Assembly (NCBI RefSeq): GCF_018917435.1
Contig: NZ_JAHLOQ010000003.1
Location: 85,092-149,091, forward strand
Length of the DNA stretch: 64,000 nt
DNA from: Intestinibacter bartlettii
Lineage (GTDB): Bacteria > Bacillota > Clostridia > Peptostreptococcales > Peptostreptococcaceae
Reading direction: 5' to 3'
A program made the position numbers and the translations under genes. The notes under the pieces were generated by a model that saw only the letters and a list, made by a program, of their open reading frames with translations, was not told the origin of the DNA and made no database searches. Below, piece after piece: positions 26,609-36,354 of this stretch (positions within the stretch are counted from its first letter, which is position 1; every line of letters begins with the position of its first letter).

Positions 26609-26974
26609 TTATCTTCTTGATCTTTTAGTTGGTTTACCTTTTCTAGTAGTACCTTCTTCTTGAACTTTTTTCTTAGCTACTTGTCCTGGGAATAATATTT
26701 TAGGTTCTTCTAAATTTTTTCTGTATATTGTAAATTTAAAACCTATAGCTTGAACGTATTCAGCTCTTAATGCATTACATATTGCATTTGCTGTTTCTTT
26801 AGCGTCAAGTCCTGCAGTTTCAAGTATATTAACTTTAACTAGTTCTCTAGAATCTAGCATATTATCTAATTGTTCTAAGAATCTCTCATTTACACCATCT
26901 TTACCTATTTGAGTTATAGGTTTCATAGTATTTGCAAGAGATCTTAAGTAAGCTCTTTGTTTACTATTTAGCAT
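26609..26974 (-). CDS. yhbY: YhbY family RNA-binding protein (CRM domain)
   Basis: 121 residues. The CRM domain begins LNSKQRAYLRSLANTMKPITQIGKDGVNERFL, and the GxxG-type loop and RNA-binding surface of YhbY are in place. A basic tail (GKPTKRSRR) is added. YhbY binds precursor 50S particles and assists ribosome assembly. It follows obgE by 27 bases, as in many Firmicutes, and the pair likely forms one transcript. Confidence 0.93.
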   Translation of the reverse strand: MLNSKQRAYLRSLANTMKPITQIGKDGVNERFLEQLDNMLDSRELVKVNILETAGLDAKETANAICNALRAEYVQAIGFKFTIYRKNLEEPKILFPGQVAKKKVQEEGTTRKGKPTKRSRR

Positions 26975-27001
26975 GTCTTCCTCCTAATTTATGTTTAAAT
27001 T

Positions 27002-28291
27002 CTAGTGATAGAATTCAAACTCTACTTCGTATATTTTAACTGTATCTCCATCTTCTATGCCCATTTCTCTAAGTTTATCGAATACACCTTCGTTTTCCAT
27101 AGTTTTTTGGAAGAATTGGATAGATTCCATATCTTCAAAGTCAACAGAGTACATGATTCTTCTAAGTTTTTTACCAGTTACTACATAAGTTCCATCTTCA
27201 TCTATTTCAACACTTAATCCTTCTTCAGCAGTGTTGTCAAGTTCTGGTCTGTAGTATTCTTCTTCTGATACTAATTCTACATCTTCTACTTCTTGAAGTA
27301 ATTGTGAAGTATAAGCTATAACTTCATCTACACCATCTCTAGTTGCAGCAGACATTTTGAATACTTTGTATCCTCTGTCTTCTAAAGTCTTTTTGAAGTT
27401 TTCATAAACTGACTCATCGAATAATAAGTCTGCTTTATTTGCAACTACTATTTGAGGTCTAGTAGATAGTTTTTCGTTGTATAGTTTTAATTCATCGTTG
27501 ATTTTATCGAAGTCTTCGATAGGATCTCTACCTTCAATTCCTGATATATCAACTACGTGGATTAACACTTTTGTTCTTTCAACGTGTCTTAAGAAGTCAT
27601 GTCCTAATCCAATACCTTCTGCAGCACCTTCTATAAGTCCTGGTATATCTGCAAGAACAAAACTGTCTCCAAAGTTAGTTTTAACAACTCCTAAATTTGG
27701 AGTTAATGTTGTGAAGTGATAATTAGCTATCTTTGGTCTAGCTTTAGTTACTACTGATAAGAAAGTAGATTTTCCTACGTTAGGGAATCCTAAAAGACCT
27801 ACATCAGCAATCATTTTAAGTTCTAGTATTACCCATCTTTCTTCTCCATCAGTTCCAGATTTCGCAAAACTAGGCGCTTGTCTTACTGCATTTGCAAAGT
27901 GTTGGTTTCCTTTTCCGCCTCTACCACCTTTTGCAACTACTGCTTCATCGCCTTCATGTTTTAAGTCAGCTATTATTAAATTAGTAGCTTCGTCTCTTAT
28001 TATTGTTCCTGGTGGAACTTTTAATATTAAATCTTCACCGTTTTTTCCTGCTTGTCTTTTTTTGCTTCCGTCTGCTCCTGGCTCACCTACATATTTCTTT
28101 TTGTATTTGAAATCCATTAAAGTTCTAAGACCTGTATCTACTTTGAAGATTATACTAGCTCCACGACCACCGTCTCCGCCGTCTGGGCCTCCTGCTGGAA
28201 CATATTTTTCTCTTCTAAATGATACAGAACCATTTCCGCCGTTTCCTGCTTTTACGAATATTCTAGCCTTATCTATAAACAAGTCTTTCAC
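27002..28291 (-). CDS. obgE: GTPase ObgE/CgtA
   Basis: 429 residues with the three-domain Obg layout: a glycine-rich Obg fold (FVKAGNGGNGSVSFRREKYVP, GGPDGGDGGRG), a G domain with G1 GFPNVGKST, switch DIPGLIEGAAEGIGLG and NKADL, and a C-terminal OCT domain ending VKIYEVEFEFYH. Obg acts in late 50S assembly and stress signalling. It has an upstream region separate from rpmA, which ends in its own terminator. Confidence 0.96.
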   Translation of the reverse strand: MKDLFIDKARIFVKAGNGGNGSVSFRREKYVPAGGPDGGDGGRGASIIFKVDTGLRTLMDFKYKKKYVGEPGADGSKKRQAGKNGEDLILKVPPGTIIRDEATNLIIADLKHEGDEAVVAKGGRGGKGNQHFANAVRQAPSFAKSGTDGEERWVILELKMIADVGLLGFPNVGKSTFLSVVTKARPKIANYHFTTLTPNLGVVKTNFGDSFVLADIPGLIEGAAEGIGLGHDFLRHVERTKVLIHVVDISGIEGRDPIEDFDKINDELKLYNEKLSTRPQIVVANKADLLFDESVYENFKKTLEDRGYKVFKMSAATRDGVDEVIAYTSQLLQEVEDVELVSEEEYYRPELDNTAEEGLSVEIDEDGTYVVTGKKLRRIMYSVDFEDMESIQFFQKTMENEGVFDKLREMGIEDGDTVKIYEVEFEFYH

Positions 28292-28446
28292 CTCCCAGTA
28301 ATATTTTTATTGTTTCCATTTTTAAGGTATATATTATTATTGAAAAAATCTTTATTCCAAAGATTCGTATGTATATTTCCTTTTAATTAGTAAGAAAATA
28401 TCTATCTTAGAGATATTTAATCTGAGTTACTATAGATTAATAAAAC

Positions 28447-28475
28447 AAAAAGGAGTGTAGATACACTCCTTTTCT
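28447..28475 (-). terminator. Terminator after rpmA
   Basis: Perfect AAAAGGAGTGTA / TACACTCCTTTT stem (28447-28472). T tract on the minus strand is short. Confidence 0.82.
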
Positions 28476-28482
28476 TTTATAA

Positions 28483-28776
28483 TTATTCAGCAACTTCTAC
28501 TACTGGATATATACTTACTTTTTTTCTTTTTTTGTCGTATCTTTCGAACTTAACAGTACCGTCTATTAATGCGAATAAAGTGTCATCTCCACCTTTACCT
28601 ACATTAGTTCCTGGATGTATTTTAGTTCCTCTTTGTCTTACTATTATACTTCCTGCAGTAACTACTTGTCCGTCATATCTTTTAACACCTAATCTTTTTG
28701 ATATAGAATCTCTACCATTTTTAGAAGACCCTACCCCTTTTTTAGATGCTAATAATTGTAAGTTCATGTTTAACAT
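28483..28776 (-). CDS. rpmA: 50S ribosomal protein L27 with a Prp-cleaved N-terminal extension
   Basis: 97 residues. After the N-terminal [17 protein letters not shown] comes the normal L27 sequence ([20 protein letters not shown]...). In Firmicutes the first nine or so residues form an extension that Prp removes; the usual cleavage context is LQFF|A, here LQLL|A. Removal exposes the N-terminus that reaches the peptidyl transferase centre. The prp gene is just upstream in the same operon, which supports processing. Confidence 0.96.
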   Translation of the reverse strand: MLNMNLQLLASKKGVGSSKNGRDSISKRLGVKRYDGQVVTAGSIIVRQRGTKIHPGTNVGKGGDDTLFALIDGTVKFERYDKKRKKVSIYPVVEVAE

Positions 28777-28789
28777 TTGGAGTCACCCC

Positions 28790-29110
28790 CTACTTTTTTA
28801 AGATTTTTATATTTTTCGGATATTGTCCTTTTATCATTTCCATTGTTAACTTAAAGTGTTCGAATAATAAATCTGTTTTATCATTTAAACAACTTTCTTT
28901 TACTATACATTCAATCATTCCTTCTTGCCCTATTTCAGACTCGAATTCGACTTTTGCAAGTAAGTTCAATGAGTTGTCCACACCAATTGCGTTAGATGTA
29001 ACGGCTGAACAAACTATATCGTATCCATATTCGGCATACTCAGCATGTCCTTTTAGTGTGAAACCTTTTAATCTGAAATCATCTGTGTAATGATATTTAA
29101 TCTTTATCAT
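28790..29110 (-). CDS. prp: Ribosomal-processing cysteine protease Prp
   Basis: 106 residues from the preferred start. KGHAEYAEYGYDIVCSAVTSN carries the catalytic histidine (GHA) and cysteine (VCSAV). Prp removes the N-terminal extension of L27. The start at 29110 is chosen because GGAG lies six bases upstream; an in-frame ATG at 29122 would leave only three bases after rplU and no usable site. It lies between rplU and rpmA, the conserved position of the gene. Confidence 0.94.
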   Translation of the reverse strand: MIKIKYHYTDDFRLKGFTLKGHAEYAEYGYDIVCSAVTSNAIGVDNSLNLLAKVEFESEIGQEGMIECIVKESCLNDKTDLLFEHFKLTMEMIKGQYPKNIKILKK

Positions 29111-29125
29111 ATTACACTCCAATTA

Positions 29126-29437
29126 CTAAGCGTTTATAGATTCTATAACTAACTTAGTGTATGGTTGACGATGTCCTTGTTTTCTTCTGTAGTCTTTTTT
29201 AGCTTTGTATTTGTAAACTATTACTTTTTTAGCTTTTCCTTGAGCTACAACTTTAGCAGTTACAGTAGCACCTTCTACAACTGGAGCTCCAACAGTTAAT
29301 CCGTTTTCACCAGCAACAGCTAATACTTGATCTAAAGTTACAACATCACCTTCGTTAGCTTCTAATTTTTCTACGAATAATACATCACCTTGAGCAACTT
29401 TGTATTGCTTTCCACCTGTTTTAACTATAGCGTACAT
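29126..29437 (-). CDS. rplU: 50S ribosomal protein L21
   Basis: 103 residues with the L21 sequence ([25 protein letters not shown] at the start, [22 protein letters not shown] at the end). It binds 23S rRNA in the large subunit. First gene of rplU-prp-rpmA, preceded by an L21 leader and a GGAGGTG ribosome site. Confidence 0.97.
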   Translation of the reverse strand: MYAIVKTGGKQYKVAQGDVLFVEKLEANEGDVVTLDQVLAVAGENGLTVGAPVVEGATVTAKVVAQGKAKKVIVYKYKAKKDYRRKQGHRQPYTKLVIESINA

Positions 29438-29440
29438 TCA

Positions 29441-29520
29441 TATACACCTCCTCGGTCTCAAACTCGCCATTAAGGTACTTCCTTTCGAAAGTTTTTACCT
29501 TGTCTGTGCGGCATTACAGT
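29441..29520 (-). ncRNA. L21 leader (ribosomal protein autoregulatory leader)
   Basis: The leader on the minus strand contains the features of the Firmicute L21 leader: GGTAAAAACTTTCGAAAG, then GAAGTACC pairing back to GGTA, then GGCGAGTTTGAGACC just before GAGGAGGTG. This RNA is thought to let L21 control its own operon. Confidence 0.85.
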
Positions 29521-29556
29521 TATTAATAATACATGTTTTTTTATTAAAAGTCAATA

Positions 29557-30957
29557 TTATTTATAAATAATTTTTTCGTCTTTTTGATTTACATCTGTCG
29601 TTTTTGTAATTTCAATGTTTACACCGTATTTATTTTCTATATTTTTTAATGCATTGCTGTATTTATCAAGCATTTCATTGTAAATAAATGGTTTTAATTC
29701 CATTAAAATATTATTATAATCTGTATGTTCTTTAATTCTCATAACTTCTTTTTCTAAATCGTCTAAGATATAATTAATCGATTTTTGGCCAAAATCATTT
29801 CCACATGTCTCACACGACCTCAAATAATAAGAATCTATAGAGTCTTTTTCTCGCCTTCTGGCAATTTCAACAAGTCCTAATCTTGTTATACCTAGGACCT
29901 CTGTTTTTCTTTTATCTCTACTTAAACATTCTTCTAATTTTTTTAATAAATCTTGTTTTGATTTTTTCTTTTGTAAATCAATAAAGTCTACGATTATAAT
30001 TCCAGCAATATCTCTAATTTTTAGTTGTCTTGCAATTTCTTCACAAGCTTCTAGATTAGTTTTATACATTGTTTCTTCTCTAGATATATTACCGGTAAAT
30101 TTACCTGTGTTGACGTCGATTACTGTTAAAGCTTCTGTTTTTTCTATTATTAAATACCCTCCACTTTTAAGCCATACTTTTTTACTTAAAGCTTTTTGTA
30201 TTTCTTTTGAAACTTTATATAAGTCAAACACATCTTTATTTTCTTCTAAAATTAATTTATCTAAGTAACTTTTATCTATGTTACTTAATAAATTTTTAAT
30301 TTCTATATATTTATTTTTATCATTAAAAACAATTTTATTTATATCTTCATTAATATTATCTTTGATATATTTTGTGTCTAAATCCAATTCTCTATATAAT
30401 AGTTTTGGTCCTATCCCTAATTTAAACTCTTTAGATATCTCTTGATATCTTTGTATAAGCGTTTCAAAATCTTCTTTTAGAGTCTCTACATCACAATTTG
30501 CAGCTTCTGTTCTTATTATTATGCCTAATTTATCTTTATTAAACGATTTTACTAATTTTTTTAGCCTAAATCGTTCTTTTTCTTCTAATATTTTATTTGA
30601 TATTGTAATCCTATCATTTGATGGTATTAAAACTAAATATCTCCCAGATATACTTATTTCTTGTGTAAGTTTTGGTGCTTTAGTCCCCACAGCTTCTTTA
30701 TTAATTTGAACAAGAAGTTCCATACCATTTTTAATATTGTCAGAAGATTTGATAGGTAAATATGCCATCTTTTCAAAACCGATATCTACAAAGGCCGCCT
30801 CTATACCTGGTTTGATATTTTTGACTATGCCTCTGTATATATTCGATTTTGTTTTTTTATGTATATTATTTTCAATTAATAATTCCACAAGTTTATTATC
30901 CTGCATAACTGCTGTTTGTGTAGATGAAACTAAAGACTGCACTATAATTTGTTTCAT
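29557..30957 (-). CDS. rng: Ribonuclease G/E family protein
   Basis: 466 residues. An S1 domain (about 35-115) is followed by the RNase H-like catalytic part: LTVIDVNTGKFTG, then IIIVDFIDLQ with metal-binding aspartates, and CETCG, half of the zinc link that holds the dimer. There is no long C-terminal degradosome scaffold, so it resembles RNase G in length. It processes rRNA precursors and decays mRNA. It follows the radical SAM pair directly (17-base gap). Confidence 0.94.
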   Translation of the reverse strand: MKQIIVQSLVSSTQTAVMQDNKLVELLIENNIHKKTKSNIYRGIVKNIKPGIEAAFVDIGFEKMAYLPIKSSDNIKNGMELLVQINKEAVGTKAPKLTQEISISGRYLVLIPSNDRITISNKILEEKERFRLKKLVKSFNKDKLGIIIRTEAANCDVETLKEDFETLIQRYQEISKEFKLGIGPKLLYRELDLDTKYIKDNINEDINKIVFNDKNKYIEIKNLLSNIDKSYLDKLILEENKDVFDLYKVSKEIQKALSKKVWLKSGGYLIIEKTEALTVIDVNTGKFTGNISREETMYKTNLEACEEIARQLKIRDIAGIIIVDFIDLQKKKSKQDLLKKLEECLSRDKRKTEVLGITRLGLVEIARRREKDSIDSYYLRSCETCGNDFGQKSINYILDDLEKEVMRIKEHTDYNNILMELKPFIYNEMLDKYSNALKNIENKYGVNIEITKTTDVNQKDEKIIYK

Positions 30958-30974
30958 TATATTATCTCTATAAA

Positions 30975-31673
30975 TTAAAGTGGAGTCACTAATTGACCAT
31001 CTTCCTCTTTATATAAATCACGTCTTAAAACACCAACTTCTCTTGGATCCATCTCAAGACCAAGCATATCTAAGATTTGAGGTATTAAAATATTTATATT
31101 TAAATTAGCTTTTGATCCTGTAGCTATAGTAGATACAAATGTTACTTTAGTATCGTCTAAGCTAACTAAATCAAAGTTTCTAATTAAAGGTCTTATGTCA
31201 ACTTCTACTTTTTTACCTTTTTTATTTTTCTTAGTTACTATTATTTCTTTGCTTTTTATGAAGTTTAATACTCTTGACTTAACATACTCTTTGCTTAAAG
31301 GGCTTTCTAAGTCTATATTGAATATATATTCTCCATAAACTATAACTGAAGATAATGAAGGAGTTTTTGGGTCTATTTCTTGACCTTTTACAAATTTAAT
31401 TCCTTCTGGTAACTGTTCATTTATTCTTTCTAAGAATTCTTTTACTTCTATGTCGTCTTCTATTTCAATATCGACATATTCTCCTTGACTCTCTACCCCT
31501 AGAGCTAATGCATTACCATAACTCATTTTAGGATGAGGATTAAATCCTTCAGAATAGCTTAAGTTTATTTTTGCTCTTCTGAAAGCTCTTTGTAGTAATC
31601 TTTGTAAATCAAGATGAGATATAAATATCATCTCATCTTCTTTTTTGTACTTAACTCTTATTAGTTTACTCAT
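30975..31673 (-). CDS. TIGR03936 family radical SAM-associated protein (DUF2344)
   Basis: About 232 residues. The N-terminus IRVKYKKEDEMIFISHLDLQRLLQRAFRRAKI and the motif SEGFNPHPKMSYGNALALGVES are the DUF2344 signature. The family is nearly always encoded next to a TIGR03960 radical SAM protein, as here. Function is unknown; a link to tRNA or rRNA modification is suspected from context only. The start at 31673 avoids an overlap with the upstream gene; a start at 31682 would overlap it by seven bases. Confidence 0.9.
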   Translation of the reverse strand: MSKLIRVKYKKEDEMIFISHLDLQRLLQRAFRRAKINLSYSEGFNPHPKMSYGNALALGVESQGEYVDIEIEDDIEVKEFLERINEQLPEGIKFVKGQEIDPKTPSLSSVIVYGEYIFNIDLESPLSKEYVKSRVLNFIKSKEIIVTKKNKKGKKVEVDIRPLIRNFDLVSLDDTKVTFVSTIATGSKANLNINILIPQILDMLGLEMDPREVGVLRRDLYKEEDGQLVTPL

Positions 31674-31675
31674 AC

Positions 31676-33520
31676 TTAACATAACCCCTTTCCAATTTCA
31701 TGTGCATTTATTCCACAACCATTACATTTGTGTCTGCAATCTACAGTTACTTTTTCAGATTTAGCTATTTCATTTTCTCTAACTAAGAACTTTTTGCTAA
31801 CACCAACGTCTATATGGTCCCAAGGGAATACTTCATCATAAGATCTTTCTCTATTAGCATAGAATGCTATATCTAAATTATTTTTCTCCATAGCTTCTTT
31901 ATATATATCTAATTTGAAGTGCTCACTCCATCCATCGAATTTAGCACCCATTTTGTATGCATCTAATAGAACTTTACCTAATCTTCTATCTCCTCTTGCA
32001 AATACTGCTTCCATTAAACTTGTTTTTGAATCATGGTAGTTGTATTTTATGTCTTTATTTTTAAGAGCTTTTACTAAATAATGTTGTTTATTTAAAACTT
32101 CTTCAGTTGTATCTTGACCATGCCATTGGAATGGTGTAAATGGTTTTGGTACAAATGTTGATGTACTTACTGTAACTGAGAATTTCTTTTTAAGTTTTCC
32201 ACCATGTACTTCTCTGTAAGTATCTATAACATCATATGCTAAGTCTCTTATACCATCTAAGTCATCGTATCTTTCAGTTGGAAGACCGATCATGAAGTAT
32301 AATTTAACACTATTCCATCCCATTTCAAATGCTTTTTTAGTTGTATTTTTAAGGTCGTTTTCTGTTACACCTTTGTTTATAACATCTCTAAGTCTTTGAG
32401 TTCCTGCTTCTGGTGCAAAAGTAAGACCTGATTTTCTAACTTGTTGTATTTTCTCTGCTATTTCCATAGAGAAGTTGTCAAGTCTAAGTGATGGTAGAGA
32501 TATACCTATATTTTCTGGTGTAAATTCATCAACTAAGAAATCTGTTAACTCTGGTAATTGTGAGTAGTCACTTGTACTTAGTGATGATAATGATATTTCG
32601 TCATATCCTGTATTGTCTACTAATTCTCTAACTGACTTAGTTAATGTATCTAAACTTTTTTCTCTTATTGGTCTGTATATCATACCTGCTTGGCAGAATC
32701 TACATCCTCTTGTACATCCTCTAAATAATTCTAATACAACTCTGTCGTGAACTATTTCTATATAAGGAACTATTAATTTTTCTGGATAATATACTTCATC
32801 CATATTTCTTATTATTCTTTTACGAACTTTTTCATTTACGCCTTCTCTGTTTGGCTTAACACTTTTTACTGTTTGATCTTCGTTGTATTCTACATCGTAG
32901 AAACTAGGAACATAAACACCTTCTATTTTAGCTACTCTAGCTAAGAAGTCTTCTCTTGTAGTTTTGTTTTTCTTCCATTCTTTATATTCAGCTATAACTT
33001 CTAGGTTTAATTCTTCACCTTCACCTAGTACTGCTATATCTATAAAATCTGCAAGTGGTTCGCAGTTGTATGCACATGAACCTCCAACCATTATGAATGG
33101 ATCGTCTAAATCTCTATCTTCTCTTTTTAGAGGTATTCCCGCTAAATCCATCATATTTAATATATTTGAATATGAAAGTTCATATTGAAGAGTAAATGTA
33201 ACAAAATCAAAGTTTCTTATTGATTCTCTAGATTCTAATGCGAATAGAGGTATGTTATTTTCTCTCATTATTTCTTCCATATCTAATGCTGGAGCATAAA
33301 CTCTTTCACAAAATACATCTTCATCTCTATTTATTGCTCTGTAAAGTATTTGACTTCCTAAGTGACTCATCCCTACTTCATATAAGTCTGGGAAACAGTG
33401 AGCATATCTTATTAAATTTTCGTTTGTAGTATCTTTATGTATTGAATTTATTTCATTTCCAAGATATCTAGCTGGTTTTTCTACTTTTTTAAGTATCTTT
33501 TTAAAATTGTGTTTATCCAT
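31676..33520 (-). CDS. TIGR03960 family B12-binding-type radical SAM protein
   Basis: 614 residues. An N-terminal cobalamin-binding-like domain (about 20-170) precedes the radical SAM core with C269-x3-C273-x2-C276 in RGCTRGCRFCQAGM. The C-terminus has a further cysteine group (CRHKCNGCG, about residues 597-605). Always paired with a DUF2344 protein in this family. Substrate unknown. First gene of a likely operon running to rng. Confidence 0.92.
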   Translation of the reverse strand: MDKHNFKKILKKVEKPARYLGNEINSIHKDTTNENLIRYAHCFPDLYEVGMSHLGSQILYRAINRDEDVFCERVYAPALDMEEIMRENNIPLFALESRESIRNFDFVTFTLQYELSYSNILNMMDLAGIPLKREDRDLDDPFIMVGGSCAYNCEPLADFIDIAVLGEGEELNLEVIAEYKEWKKNKTTREDFLARVAKIEGVYVPSFYDVEYNEDQTVKSVKPNREGVNEKVRKRIIRNMDEVYYPEKLIVPYIEIVHDRVVLELFRGCTRGCRFCQAGMIYRPIREKSLDTLTKSVRELVDNTGYDEISLSSLSTSDYSQLPELTDFLVDEFTPENIGISLPSLRLDNFSMEIAEKIQQVRKSGLTFAPEAGTQRLRDVINKGVTENDLKNTTKKAFEMGWNSVKLYFMIGLPTERYDDLDGIRDLAYDVIDTYREVHGGKLKKKFSVTVSTSTFVPKPFTPFQWHGQDTTEEVLNKQHYLVKALKNKDIKYNYHDSKTSLMEAVFARGDRRLGKVLLDAYKMGAKFDGWSEHFKLDIYKEAMEKNNLDIAFYANRERSYDEVFPWDHIDVGVSKKFLVRENEIAKSEKVTVDCRHKCNGCGINAHEIGKGLC

Positions 33521-33912
33521 CTATTACTTAATCCTCCATATTTCCTATATATTTCAATCAATTATTTTTATCTTATTTTATATTAAAAATAACACGAATT
33601 TTATTATACACTATAAAATATTATGTTCAAAGGTTTTTATTAATAATTAAATCCAATACTGGTCACAATTAAAAGAAATTTACGCTTAGCTAAATATAAT
33701 ATTAGTTTATTTTTATATAAAATAGACATATAAACTTTCTATTATATTTATAACCAATTTTAGCTATTACTATTTAATAATAAGTAAATTTTACATATTT
33801 ATACTTATATTATAGCCTATTTTTTTCTCTTTCCTTTGCAAAAAACGTTTTTCATCATATTCTATTTTATCTTTTTTTATATATAATATTCCCTTTTGAT
33901 TTCTTAAACCGC
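33521..33912. other. Non-coding AT-rich gap
   Basis: About 390 bases of very AT-rich DNA without a frame of note on either strand. It must hold the promoter of the minus-strand radical SAM operon, but no hexamer pair stands out against the background. Confidence 0.5.
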
Positions 33913-33951
33913 AAAAAAAATCTATGGAAACATAAATTTAATTTCCATAGA
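33913..33951 (-). terminator. Terminator after rodA
   Basis: TCTATGGAAA (33921-33930) / TTTCCATAGA (33942-33951) and eight T on the minus strand. It closes the long maf-to-rodA gene block. Confidence 0.88.
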
Positions 33952-33998
33952 CTTTTATTGTATTCTTTATAAAATAAGTTTTTAAATTCCACAATTTA

Positions 33999-35111
33999 CT
34001 AGAAGTTGATCTTCTTACGTCTCATTCCAACATTCAAGACTACTCCTATAATTGCTAGAGAAGTCATTACGGCACTACCACCATAACTTATAAACGACAA
34101 TGTTACTCCTGTTACTGGAATTAATCCCATCGTCATACCTATATTCTGTATAATCTGATAAGCAAACATGCATACAACCCCAATGACTATAAAGGATCCA
34201 TACACATCCTTAGCTTCCCTCGCAATTTTTATCATTCTAAGAAGGAACAGGGCATATAAACAAACTAATGCCGTACCTCCTACTACACCTAATTCTTCTA
34301 CAACTACTGCAAATATAAAGTCACTATCTTGTATTGGTAAGAAGTCCTCTTGGTTTTGGGTACCGTTATATAATCCCTTTCCAGTCATTCCTCCTGAACC
34401 TATTGCTATCATAGATTGCATAAGCTGATAGTTTCCTTCAATAGATGTATCTTCTGGATCCATAAAACCTAATATTCTATTTTTTTGATATGTATCCATA
34501 CACATATATGCTATAGGCAGTAGTATTAAAACAATTGTTCCTGCTTTTATAAGTATTTTTCTATCTATACCAGCAGAGAATATCATTCCAAATACTATAC
34601 AACAAAATATAATAGCACCTCCTAAGTCTGGCTCAACTATTATAAGACCTATAACAGGTATTGCATAAAGCACAACATCAAAAATTTCTTTTAAGGTATT
34701 TAATTTTCCTCTGTAGTTTTCAACTATTTTTGCATAACTAAGTATAAAAGTTATCTTTACAACTTCTATTACTTGTAAATCTAGTATCCCTAAGTTAAAG
34801 GTAGATTTTGCTCCCCCCCTGCTATCTCCAAATATTAAAACTAATGTCAATAGCGCTATACTAGCTACATACAGTTCTTTGTAATGTTTACCCATAAAGT
34901 TGTAGTCTATCATTAAAATAAATATTACAATAAATGTACCTATTCCAAAAGCTATACTTTGTACTATTAATCTCTTATATTGTCCTGTTTGATTTGCATG
35001 AGTAGCACTACTAAGTATAATTAAACCATAAGCAAATATAGCAAGTACAATTAAAATTAACTTCCAATCTATTTTCTTTATAAGCTTTAAAGTATTCTTA
35101 TAATCTATCAA
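33999..35111 (-). CDS. rodA: Rod shape-determining protein RodA (SEDS glycosyltransferase)
   Basis: About 370 residues with ten membrane segments. SEDS motifs are visible: GGAKSTFNLG, the EPDLGGAIIFC block, IGSGGMTGKGLYNGTQNQEDFLPIQDSDFIFAVVVEELG and the C-terminal GLIPVTGVTLSFISYGGSA. SEDS proteins polymerise glycan strands; RodA works with a class B PBP in elongation. A TTG start at 35111 preceded by GGTGA is preferred; a longer frame from TTG 35141 has no ribosome site. It is the last gene of the mre-min cluster. Confidence 0.93.
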   Translation of the reverse strand: MIDYKNTLKLIKKIDWKLILIVLAIFAYGLIILSSATHANQTGQYKRLIVQSIAFGIGTFIVIFILMIDYNFMGKHYKELYVASIALLTLVLIFGDSRGGAKSTFNLGILDLQVIEVVKITFILSYAKIVENYRGKLNTLKEIFDVVLYAIPVIGLIIVEPDLGGAIIFCCIVFGMIFSAGIDRKILIKAGTIVLILLPIAYMCMDTYQKNRILGFMDPEDTSIEGNYQLMQSMIAIGSGGMTGKGLYNGTQNQEDFLPIQDSDFIFAVVVEELGVVGGTALVCLYALFLLRMIKIAREAKDVYGSFIVIGVVCMFAYQIIQNIGMTMGLIPVTGVTLSFISYGGSAVMTSLAIIGVVLNVGMRRKKINF

Positions 35112-35159
35112 TTTCTCACCGTCTTTCTGATACACTCTCAAAAATTAACTAATATTTAA

Positions 35160-35232
35160 AGGGATATACTTGCGTATATCCCCATAAAGAAAATCTCTAT
35201 CTAAATCTCTTTAAGAGGCAGATTTTCTCCCC
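35160..35232. repeat. Two hairpins between minE and rodA
   Basis: GGGATATAC / GTATATCCC (near 35161-35182) and AGAAAATCT / AGATTTTCT (near 35189-35228). They lie just ahead of rodA and could weaken readthrough from minE or stabilise the mRNA. Confidence 0.5.
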
Positions 35233-35247
35233 TCTATATTATAAAAT

Positions 35248-35532
35248 TTAAATTTTTCTCTCTTTTATATTTTTAAGTGGTATATTTGCAACTAAGGCTG
35301 ATACTGGCTTATCATCTGTTTCGCTTCTTGTTTTAGACATTTTTATTTCTAAACCTTCTTCATCTATTTCTGCATAACTAGATATAACCTTTAATATATC
35401 ATCTTTTATAGCTTCTAATAGTTGTGGAGAACAATCTATTCTATCATGTACCAATACTAATTTCAGTCTTTCCTTTGCCACATTCTTGCTTGTTTGTGAA
35501 TTATTATTGAATGGCCTAAAAAAATCGAACAT
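35248..35532 (-). CDS. minE: Cell division topological specificity factor MinE
   Basis: 94 residues. The N-terminal membrane-targeting segment MFDFFRPF and the MinD-contact region ERLKLVLVHDRIDCSPQLLEAIKDDILKVISSY match MinE. It stimulates MinD ATPase and makes Min proteins oscillate. It lies 13 bases after minD. A true minE rather than divIVA-only system is usual in this family of clostridia. Confidence 0.94.
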   Translation of the reverse strand: MFDFFRPFNNNSQTSKNVAKERLKLVLVHDRIDCSPQLLEAIKDDILKVISSYAEIDEEGLEIKMSKTRSETDDKPVSALVANIPLKNIKERKI

Positions 35533-35545
35533 AATATCCTCCTAT

Positions 35546-36343
35546 CTATTTGGCTGCTCCAAACATCTTTTTAAGTTTGCTGAAGAATCCATCTTGAGTT
35601 TGAAGTTCCATAATTGGAACATCATGACCTAAGATTCTGCTAGCTATATTTTTATAAGCTTTACCAGCTAATGATCTTTCATCTAAAATAGCAGGTTCAC
35701 CTTTATTTGTTGATATAATTATGCTTTCATCATCTGGAACCATACCAATTAAATCTATAGATAATATTTCAACGATATCTTGCTTGTCCATCATATCGCC
35801 ACGCTTAACCATATCTTGTCTTATTCTATTTATTATAAGTTTAATATTATTAATTTCATTTGCTTGTAATAAACCTATAATTCTGTCAGCATCTCTTACT
35901 GCTGAAACTTCTGGGTTAGTTACTACTATCGCTCTATCTGCTCCAGCTACTGCATTTTTGAAACCTTGTTCAATACCAGCAGGACAATCTATTATTATAT
36001 AGTCAAAAGATTCTCTAAGCCTGTCACATAGGTCTTTCATTTGTTCTTCTGTTAATGCATTTTTATCTCTAGTTTGAGCAGCTGGTAACAGATATAAATT
36101 TTCAAATCTTTTATCTTTAATTAAAGCTTGTTTTAATTTACAAGTTCCTTCAACAACGTCAACTATATCATATACTATTCTATTTTCAAGACCCATAACT
36201 ACGTCTAAATTTCTAAGTCCTATATCAGCATCTACTACTACTGTTTTTTTATTTTGAAAGCTTAATGCTGTTCCTAAGTTCGCAACTGTAGTCGTTTTTC
36301 CGACTCCACCTTTACCTGATGTTATAACTATAACTTCACTCAT
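35546..36343 (-). CDS. minD: Septum site-determining protein MinD
   Basis: 265 residues. The deviant Walker A GKGGVGKTT (10-18) with the signature lysine, the switch VVDADIGLRNLDVVMG, DCPAGIEQGF, and a C-terminal amphipathic helix (FFSKLKKMFG) for membrane binding are all present. It recruits MinC to the membrane to inhibit FtsZ at the poles. Confidence 0.96.
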   Translation of the reverse strand: MSEVIVITSGKGGVGKTTTVANLGTALSFQNKKTVVVDADIGLRNLDVVMGLENRIVYDIVDVVEGTCKLKQALIKDKRFENLYLLPAAQTRDKNALTEEQMKDLCDRLRESFDYIIIDCPAGIEQGFKNAVAGADRAIVVTNPEVSAVRDADRIIGLLQANEINNIKLIINRIRQDMVKRGDMMDKQDIVEILSIDLIGMVPDDESIIISTNKGEPAILDERSLAGKAYKNIASRILGHDVPIMELQTQDGFFSKLKKMFGAAK

Positions 36344-36354
36344 TTTTCTACCCC

